Shown here: positions 16,801-24,400 of the stretch, piece after piece
Layout of the letters: each line of letters starts with the position of its first letter
Numbering within the stretch: position 1 is the first letter of the stretch
IMG/VR virus record: IMGVR_UViG_3300032182_000321
Span: 1-25,638 of that record
From: a virus
Direction: 5' to 3' (one strand)
DNA: 25,638 nt
Notes under the pieces: model-generated
The model's database searches: none
What the model saw: the letters and a program-made list of their open reading frames with translations, nothing else
Told to the model about the DNA's origin: nothing
Made by a program: the position numbers and the translations under genes

Positions 16801-18301
16801 ACAGTTGCAATGTAGTTCCATCAACAATAGTTTGAACTGTAACACCCGTGCCTAGAACACCAGTTCCTGCAGTTTGAGAAACAAGAAAACCTACTGAAAT
16901 ATTAGATGTATCTGCAACAGTAATTTCGTCTAGGTTGTTAACATCAGATGCAAAGTCAAGAGTAGCAGTAGCGTTTGTAGAAGCAGCTGCTTGTGACAAC
17001 TCAATAGTTGTAGAGTTAGTGACTGATGCAACTGTTGTTCCTTCCAGAACTTCTCCACCATTAACAGTCATGCCCTGAAGGATGCCTGTAGTAGAGGCAA
17101 GTGTTACAGTCGTAGAACCAGAAGTAACGTTAGCAGTAGCTTGTAATTGACTTGATAGATTACTAGAAATACCAGTTAATGGTCCAGGTAGTGTCAATAC
17201 GTCATTAGGTTGATACCCAGTTCCTTTTGAATCGAAAGTAAGTCCTGTAATACCACCAGGAAAACTTGTTACTTGGAATTGTGGTGCTGTTCCTGATGCA
17301 TTTCCTAAATCTGTAGCACTAACAGATAGAGTATCTCCATTTCTGTATCCTTGCCCTTCAGCAGTAATTGTGATGCCAGTTACTACACCTGTGATATCAA
17401 CGGTATCAATTCTAAAAGCAAAGTTACTACCACCGCCACCACCAACGTTAGCATCATCAACACCCAAGATATCTCCTACTTGGTAACCAGTTCCAGGGAA
17501 AGTAATAGCAACCTGAGTGACTACTCCTCCACTAATGTCAACTGTTCCGAGAATATCAGTGTTAGGACCACTACCACCTGTTAGTGGAGTATCCGCATAC
17601 GAACCATCAGCATATCCAGATCCAGCATTTGTAATGGTTCCTGTAATAGTTGTAGGACCAGTAACAACAACATCTGCTTCTGCACCACTACCAGTTCCAC
17701 CAGTTAGAGAAACACTATAAACTGCTTCTACTAGATTAGCACCAGTATTCTGAATCGCTACAACAATACCAGGAACACCAAAAGATACAATTGCTCCCGA
17801 ACCATTACCACCCGACAAATTTGCAGTAAAGTCACCAGGAAGGTAATCAATACCTTCTTGAGTTACGGTTCCTAGGTATTCTGTGACAACAATATCAGCA
17901 GTTCCGAAAAAACCTGTTCCCCCATCAAAGGGAACGTTAGTAAAAGTTCCAACATCATATCCTGTTCCAGGATTAGAAATAGACGTGCCAGAAGTTTGGA
18001 GAGATTTGTTTTGGACTTGAATGTCCTTGAAGGTGACAAAAGCAGTTTCTCTAATATCTAAGATTCTTTTGGTTCCGCTAACAAAACCAATTGATTTTGC
18101 TTGTGGTTTAAAGATACCAAGAGAAGTGTCAGTCGAAAATGCCAGAGATGGATCAGTCTTTGTTCCATCACCCAGTTTCAACAGACCTGTTTCCAGGTTG
18201 CTACCACCCGCAGAAATCGAGAAGATCTGTGTTCCAATCTGATTGATTTTTTGCCTTTGAGTTTCAAAGGTATCCGTTTTAGCGACGTTAATTGCTGGCA
18301 T
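13802..18301 (-). CDS. Repeat-rich virion structural protein with cupredoxin-like domain (1499 aa)
   Basis: 1499 residues with the opening MPAINVAKTDTFETQRQKIN, which I know from large cyanomyovirus structural proteins. Residues 105-375 are about seven GxGY-type modules (NPGTGYDVGTF, NAGSGYADGSY, FPGTGYQVGD, AEGQGYRNGD, SKGTGYQPND), with another at 531-560. Residues 389-516 hold two copies of a second module (GSTTVTLASTTGILQGMTV...), with a third at 701-776. Residues 652-828 look like a cupredoxin fold with His687, Cys806, His809 and Met812. Residues 946-1083 and 1169-1298 are a tandem repeat built around AIRFNTETQQYEGY and SIRYNTDDNQFEGY. No transmembrane segment is seen. ATG 18301 overlaps the end of the 64-aa gene by 14 bases; AGAGA upstream and a CATAAATA motif could support separate expression. 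Probably a tail or baseplate-associated protein. Confidence 0.88.
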   Translation of the reverse strand: MPAINVAKTDTFETQRQKINQIGTQIFSISAGGSNLETGLLKLGDGTKTDPSLAFSTDTSLGIFKPQAKSIGFVSGTKRILDIRETAFVTFKDIQVQNKSLQTSGTSISNPGTGYDVGTFTNVPFDGGTGFFGTADIVVTEYLGTVTQEGIDYLPGDFTANLSGGNGSGAIVSFGVPGIVVAIQNTGANLVEAVYSVSLTGGTGSGAEADVVVTGPTTITGTITNAGSGYADGSYADTPLTGGSGPNTDILGTVDISGGVVTQVAITFPGTGYQVGDILGVDDANVGGGGGSNFAFRIDTVDITGVVTGITITAEGQGYRNGDTLSVSATDLGNASGTAPQFQVTSFPGGITGLTFDSKGTGYQPNDVLTLPGPLTGISSNLSSQLQATANVTSGSTTVTLASTTGILQGMTVNGGEVLEGTTVASVTNSTTIELSQAAASTNATATLDFASDVNNLDEITVADTSNISVGFLVSQTAGTGVLGTGVTVQTIVDGTTLQLSAVPTQAGTATLTFTPAYGVPTQDFQYTVGDLGAVESLTIVSGGSGYDPGDVLTVAATDLVNPISFPVLVEDIETLVPVETIPVSSGLAPTVGGTIDFVGDSGTTTLDVIAINSSGGNITDITVLGVSGAQAASSWNPTGVGVSYTVSSITSSFRFNIDGSGDWNGTPLYSGNTYLWDLSDSSLSGHVFALSEFKDGTRNITTVNATITPGSTTLSIVESLSGSNVAVGMEVTTVSDGGGSTAAGTKIVSIDTGANTITIDNLPVNGGAAQLEIAGVEYLTGVTRSVEGLELEVTDTTPSPLYVYCPNHALMGSSPGSTGDNTYTIDLNNPKVFGSGAEFTLITIAESTLISADVETGTLDAFNSTGTNLTFTAGNINNLTAPIAKSTFFTVDEIRADTNGVNKIDVYAGAEINIKAGNFNIGNQIQIANTSGDIATTGEIKTTGTINVNDRLSITNNVISSNPGFDLEFSPPSTGQTKINSSSALVIPAGTIAERPIQAVSYDGAIRFNTETQQYEGYSSQNTSWTSLGGVRDIDGNTQILAELSVGANDNILWFYNDGANTIKVTKEHLEFVDVKKIRSANTAAPAYTEWVANSPVVAGNYVKYRNDIYEVITGGLTGTTGNEPNDQSGDTFTNGAAELAYFTTAVSNLIFEEIEEIRIDPLGFTDVVINNDLRLGDNKISTDTSDLILQPNAGQKIVCDIPTSLVIPVGDNNSKGNPVQGSIRYNTDDNQFEGYNGNQWGGLGGVKDVDQDTEIKAESSAGADEDTLFFINQSLSSLRLTSSELNFDNVDTLVSTISDTFNFNASTITFDSLATSLDNTSTTETFLYSTKDNFDFGMSAGLTVDPVLRITNNADVFFNLGYGTGTFSGIRLLDEALRDVQLNNFRVLTKKSDLERGTLNTGDAVLFDPATETACTARIVANNITTGDREFVEYAVTSKGTDIFHTEVSNVSTGVNLFDTVFDFTSGGEVRITYTLDSNLSTGDDVEITVVSQIIKK
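14408..15466 (-). repeat. Two-copy internal repeat of fibre-like module in the 1499-aa protein
   Basis: Residues 946-1083 and 1169-1298 align throughout: FDLEFSPPSTGQTKI with SDLILQPNAGQKIV, SALVIPAG with TSLVIPVG, GAIRFNTETQQYEGY with GSIRYNTDDNQFEGY, LGGVRDIDGNTQI with LGGVKDVDQDTEI, and GANDNILWFYNDG with GADEDTLFFINQS. The IRYNT...FEGYNG core also resembles the N-terminal module of the 96/329/325-aa proteins. Confidence 0.85.
15818..16348 (-). other. Cupredoxin-like domain with complete-looking metal ligand set
   Basis: Residues about 652-828 of the 1499-aa protein: FRFNIDGSGDWNG, TYLWDLSDSSLSGHVFALS, FKDGTRN, then after an insert EYLTGVTRSV and PLYVYCPNHALMGSSPG. His687 plus Cys806-x2-His809-x2-Met812 are the His, Cys, His, Met set of a blue-copper (type 1) site. 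Related phage proteins carry a similar pattern ending Y.C.NH.GMGG. Whether metal is bound is inference. Confidence 0.6.
17177..17989 (-). repeat. Array of GxGY beta modules in the 1499-aa protein
   Basis: Residues 105-375 contain about seven degenerate 30-45-residue units. Each has a V/T-rich strand, a G-x-G-Y turn, a Gly/Asp stretch and a second strand (for example GITITAEGQGYRNGDTLSV). The DNA copies are diverged, so this is an old protein-level repeat. Confidence 0.82.
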
Positions 18302-18482
18302 TTCTTACGATCTCTCTTAGAAGTTGCTTGATGTCAGATAGTTCTTCCTTCAATGTATTTATGTCACTCCTCATTGCCGATATAGTTTGTGACGCAGACT
18401 TTTTGGGGGGCAACTGCTTGTTTACAATTGCCCCTGTCTGTGGATCTCTATAAAGGTTATCGTGACCTTCAACTTTTATCAT
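18288..18482 (-). CDS. Small coiled-coil protein (64 aa)
   Basis: 64 residues: MIKVEGHDNLYRDPQTGAIV, a basic NKQLPPKKSASQTI, then a helix with heptad-like spacing (RSDINTLKEELSDIKQLL, REIVRNASN) likely to oligomerise. I recognise the type as a conserved small protein beside the giant structural genes of cyanomyoviruses; no function is known to me. Its ATG overlaps the TGA of the giant upstream gene as ATGA (18482-18479), with no clear Shine-Dalgarno, so translation is probably by coupling. Its end overlaps the 1499-aa gene by 14 bases, making a tight operon. Confidence 0.85.
   Translation of the reverse strand: MIKVEGHDNLYRDPQTGAIVNKQLPPKKSASQTISAMRSDINTLKEELSDIKQLLREIVRNASN
18356..18363 (-). 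promoter_or_regulatory. Possible late-promoter motif CATAAATA before the 1499-aa gene
   Basis: CATAAATA on the minus strand inside the 64-aa gene, about 55 bases before the 1499-aa ATG. It fits the NATAAATA form, but because it lies within coding sequence it is weaker evidence than the intergenic motifs. Confidence 0.4.
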
Positions 18483-21400
18483 ACTGATGCAACAACTCTA
18501 ATGTCTTGGACCTTAGGAACGTAAGATGGATCATCAGTCTTCAACGAAATCTTAACTCCGAATGAAGTAAATTCATCTAGGTTATCCACTGTATATCTAA
18601 ACTCTTGATACGCTGTCTGCTCTTCTTTCTGAGCAGAAATTGTATTCTGTGGTGTAGCAAGTTTAGGTGTATCCTCGAATCCAGTTCCATTAAAGAACTG
18701 CCACTCAATATCTTCAAACTTCTTCTGGATAGAAGTTGTCTTTGTCTTGTATGCAAGTTGAATGTTCTCACTATCGGTTACATTTGCAGTGATGATAACA
18801 TCAATTGCAGTTGCGCCTTGTGTGAGACTGATTTCCTTAGTCACATACTTAGCAACAGAGGAAGTATCTTTTGCACTATCTTCAGAAACGAAGTCTACGC
18901 CATCGGAGAATGTCATAGTCTTGACTTCATAATATCTTTCATCTCCTGGACCTAGGTTTGACCAAGAAACGAGATCACCAACTCTAAAGATGTCAGAAGA
19001 CTGATCAGCAACTTGCTGGGTTCTGATGAAAGAACCAGTTCCACTGGCACTAGTGTAATCAGAATTGATTGGTTGCTTATCATTCTCTAGAGTCAGAGTC
19101 TGAGAAGGAACATCCCAAACACGAACAGTTCCATTGATAAGGTTGTCATAATTTTCAGTGGTGTTGGAAGGATTGATTCCTGTAACTAGTTGACCGAAGG
19201 AGAAACTTGGATTTACTTTGATTGCTCCAGCAGCACTTACGACAACTGTGTTGCTTTCCAATTCACCACTTTCCTGTGATTGTAGCGAGAAGAAGAGTTC
19301 TTCATTTGCTTTAAATACATTGTTATTTTTGACCTTAACAAAGACAGTGTTGTCAGAAGATCTATATCTAACAACTTCGCCACGAGAACCAGATGGTTCA
19401 ATACCTTGAGCATCATTACCAATACCTTCAACAGTCTGACCAAGGCTAACAACAATTGGATTGCTGTTGCTATCTAGGTTGCCACTTAGAGTCAATCTGT
19501 ATACAGGGTAGAACTCGATAACTTGATATCTCTTGCCGTATCTGTTCTCCTTACCAGAAGCATTCTCGATTCTGTTAGAAGATAGTTTGATAGAAGATGT
19601 TTTAAGATCAAGGATTGGAGACAGATACGACTTAGTAGAAGAAAGTGTCAGTCTGTAGACAAGACTATTGCCGAGGTTATTGAGTAGAGTGTTGATGTCA
19701 GATGCAACAACCTTCTGGTTGATGAAGAACTGTTCTTCGTTGAGGAACGTTCTTTCAAAATCAGCAGTAGAGTAAGAAGTGTAGTTAATAGTGTTAGAGT
19801 CAATAGGAACTACATTAGTTGTCTTGATTGAAGTATCAATGTTTGTAGATGGTGACTGGATGTAAGAGAACTGAGCAAGAACTCTCTCATACTTCTTGTT
19901 AGAAGTAATCAGTCCGCTAGCACCACCACCAAATACTGTATCTGCTGCTCTACCAATTCCTGATACACAGAATGTGTCAACACCACAATTGTTCACCTTG
20001 AACAGAGTAGTATTCAATGCTCCTTGTGTAAATCCAGCAGTAGTCTCTAGATTCTTAAAGAATACGTATGAACTACCATCTTCAAATCCATGGTTCTTGT
20101 GGTTGACCTTGATGACATTATTGTTGTTCTTGAACAACTCAGATGTTGCATTAGCGTTTGCGAATGCATAGGTCTCAAGAGGATCATTAACCATCTTCTC
20201 ATAACCAAGTGACTGGTTGGTGATGTCAATGGTTGCGTTGGAAGAGATGTCAAACTCAGCGCGATATAGAGTGAACTTGATATCTTCAAACAGATCCTCT
20301 ACCCAGGAACCAGTGTTCTGTGACTTGTAGACAGAACCAAGTGATGGGTTGGTAGTAACTGTAGTGTTGGTTGCGATTTCAGTCTCACCAAGTTTAGACG
20401 CCCAGATGCTGTAGTCTTGAGAATCTGTCTCAACAACCAAAGCATACTCGGTATTATTCTGTAGATATACAGGATAGTCGAAATGGAACTTGGTTGGAGT
20501 TGTAGATGGAACAACACCCGTGGTGTCTGTAGCAACACCCATTCTAACAGCAGGTTCTGTAATTTCGATCTCTGCTTCGATAACTGCTCCGCCGTTACCT
20601 AGTCCTGTGCCTCTAATAACAATCGAAGGTGGTTCGGTGTATCCTCTACCAGCAAGAGTGATAGTAGAATCATAGATCAGACCACCAGAGACTACAACCG
20701 TGCCCGTTGCGTTACTACCGCCAGGTAGACTTGGAGACTCAACAGTAATAGTAGCAGTGTCATAGTTATCACCAGCATTAGTAACCTTCAGACCAGAAAC
20801 AACACCAGAGTCCTTAGCAATTCTTGCAGTAATCTCAGTGTTGTTTGCATTGTTGAATGTAGTGATAGAAGAGATCTTCAGACGCTCATCAGGAACGAAT
20901 GAAATACCATTATTGTTGTCAAGAACGACAGTGTAAACCTGCTCATTGGTCAAGACAATCTCGTTATCTTCCGATACAGCGAGTTCGTTGTTGTTCTTAT
21001 CAAGAACCTTCAATACAGGACCAGATGCATTGCTAGACTCTCCAGAGATTGTTTCATCCTTGAGAATGGTAACTGTGTCAGAAACATATACCTTCAGGTA
21101 GGTGTAAGGTTCGACAACAACCTCAGTTCCAGGAACAACATTCTTGCCTGGTTTCTCGGAGTTAACATCAGTCAGATATACACGAAGAGGAATGGTGTCG
21201 CTCTTAGTGCTGAGGAATAGATCTACACCAGTTGTGAATACACCTCCCTCGTAGTTTTCAACCTTAAAGGTTTGAGCAAGTGGGTTTGGTTTCTGCTCTT
21301 GCTCAGTGTTGCTAGAGACCAATTGGGTTCCTTCATTAGACTTGAAGTAAGCAGGTTTCGTAGATACGATAGAAGCAGGATTCTCTGGTAGCAGACCAGT

Positions 21401-24400
21401 CGCATAGAACTTAGTTTCTGCGAAGGTCTCTACAGTTGCCTTGTCTGCATTGGTGCTGCTAGATGTAAATCTAAGAGTCTTCTCGCCAGTAGTGATCTTG
21501 ACTTCTTCAGAACCTTCATCGTAGGAAACAGTTTGTGCATCACCTGTCCACTGAGTTGCTTGGCGTGGTGCCTTACCAGCAGGAATTAGGATAATACCAC
21601 TTGCGTTACCATTTGCATCAGTGATGATAGGAGCATTGAATGTAGACAGAGAGTTGCCAGGGATTCCAGTGAATCTGATATCAGGAACAACCCAACGGTT
21701 GATCTTCTTGCCTTCTAGGAATACGAATACTTCAGTCTTGGGTTTCAGTCTACGGATGTTGAACTTAACAGGAATGCTACGAGCGAAATACTGCAAGGAG
21801 TTGACAATAGACTTGCCACCACTTGTCCTAGTGGATACGCCCTTAGGAGTTTCATTGTTCTGTGGACTGATGTTAGAAGAACTTGCAACAGATGCGGGTG
21901 TTACCTCTTCTGCAACAATCTCATCATTCGTCTTAGACAGACCGTTGATGTTGTAGAAAGATCTCTCGGTTCCATTCCATGTTACTAGGAATGAATTATA
22001 CAGACTGCTGAATGCAGATGAGATATCATCCTTAGCGAGGAAAGGAACAAACAAGTTGGTGTTGTTATCTGTTACCAGAGGAACAGTGTTTCTGTCATAC
22101 CAGGAATCAACATTAGGATCTACAGCAAGATCACCGACATACTGGAGAACAACAAATGGATTTGGATTGATAGTCTTAGTAGCAAAGTTGTTACCAAGTA
22201 GTCTCTGCTCTGTGAATGGTAGAGAAAGAACACCATTGTTGTTTACATAACCAGCAACTCGTCTCTGGTCTTCTCTGGTGTTGACTTCTTTGACAAGAAG
22301 ACTCTCTTCACTAACTTGTGGTCTCAAAACAGACTGCTGAGAATCGATAGCACAAGAGTAGTCAACAGACTTGACATCTCCTTTATGGGTCTCAAAGTTA
22401 TCAACATAGAAACCAGTCTTAAATCTGTCTAGACCAATTTCATCCTGAATTTGCATGTTCAATGCTTGCTGCTCAAGGATGCTTAGAGATGTGTAATACT
22501 CAAGACGCTCGACACGCTGATTGAGTTTACCGATATCCTTCATTGTGTAACGCTTGTTCTCTACAGGAACAATTCTTACATCTCTATAACTATCGGTGTA
22601 TGCAGGAACATACAGATAGAACAGAGGGATAGAATCACTAAGTGTCTCAGGTCTGGATGGGTTCAATGAAGAATTGCCCTTCTTGACAATGAAACTACCT
22701 TGAGTATTCAGGAATACACCATCAATTCTATCTAGATACTGATCTTTGTTATACTTAACAGTCCAAGGTAGATTTGTATCATCAGATGGTGTGCTGGATG
22801 GAATGCCAGAGGTTGCAGTGAATGACAGATACTCATTCTGTGCAAGGAAAGAATTATCCTGATAACCAGGAAGGATGTTGGTGTTATCAACCTTAGGTCT
22901 GAAGTCAATGACATCTTTAAGAGACACTAGACCATTGACAGAAGAGTTAAATGTAGGAATCTCGGTCTCAGTAACACCTGCTTCATGCAGATAGGAATCA
23001 ATGGTGCAGAAGTCACCTTGTGAATGCTCGAAGTAATCGAATGCAATGATCAACTGTCCTGTAGGAGCAGATACTCCTGGTTTCAAAACTAGTCTTGCAG
23101 TATCATAGAAGGTATCTCTTTGACCATTGTCGAAAGTATACTTATCAGTTACGTCTGTTCCAGAAACTAGGTTACCACCTGCATCAACAGTAGGAGGTGC
23201 AGAAACAGAACCTTCGTAGACATATCTCAATTTGTATACATCAGAATAGGAAACGATCTGGATAGTCTCGCCACCGTTTTCTTGTCCTCTAAATGGAACG
23301 ACATTTGTTCCACCAGATTGAACAATGATTTGCTTGTTCTCAATAGAAGTCTTGAGTCTTGGTTTTGCTTTAGATACTTGCAGTGTAGCAGTCAACTTCA
23401 ATGTTGGGAAGTTGATAGCAGGAACATCAAATGTAGGATCTCCTGCTTCTGGATTAGCAACTCTGTTCTCTAGTGCTGCTCTAATTTCATCAATGTTACC
23501 AAAATAGTTTTCTGGGAAATTGATAGTAACACTACCAGCAGTCAAATCACTATCAGACTGCTCAATCGTTACAAATGATGGATCAATGTATACAACGTCA
23601 CCAGTCTTCAGTGCTCCTGCAAATGGAAGCAGAACAGGAGGATCGTTGATAGGATCTGCTCCTGGTTGAGAATCGTGAATCGCAACACCAGGATCCAGAA
23701 CAGTAATCAGGAAGTTTTCTTGAGTAAACTCAGCAAATCTCTGTGTTCCGAATGGAAGTTGTGCAGCAAATGTTAGGTTGCCGCTACCAGAAGATGCAGT
23801 AGTAATGAAGTCTCTTCTGAAGTAGTAAGTGATCTTAGAATCTTCAGATGAATCGATCAGTGACTTGATCTGCTTATCACCTGTTGGGAAGACTAGAGTT
23901 CCTACTGGATTCTCGATAAGAGGTCTCTGGTTTACAACAGATGCATTGACAACATCTGCTTGTAGGGTGCGATCTAGATAGATTCTTGATCTCTTGACAC
24001 CATCAGGTCTAGTTGCATACTGAACAACATACTTGAATACATCACCGTTAACATCGGAGAACTGAACAATGTCACCTTGGACAAGGTTTCTCGATGCATC
24101 GCCATTGAAACCATTACACTCAATGAACTTGTATCCTCTGGTTCCAGAGAATGTAAAGTCGGTGATAGAAGTAGTTGTAGTATAACCAGTTCTCTCTAGT
24201 TCGATGTCAGCAGAGAACTTGTTCTTGCTACCAGAACCAAAAGCAGAATACAGAGACTTGACGTTCTTAGGTGAGTAAGTATATACTGTATTTCTAAACA
24301 GAACAGGAACAATAGTTGCCTGGTTCAGTGGAGTTGGAGAAACGCCACCAACTTCTACTACAGGTGGTTGTGAGAAGACTTGAGTAACTGCTGTTCTGTC

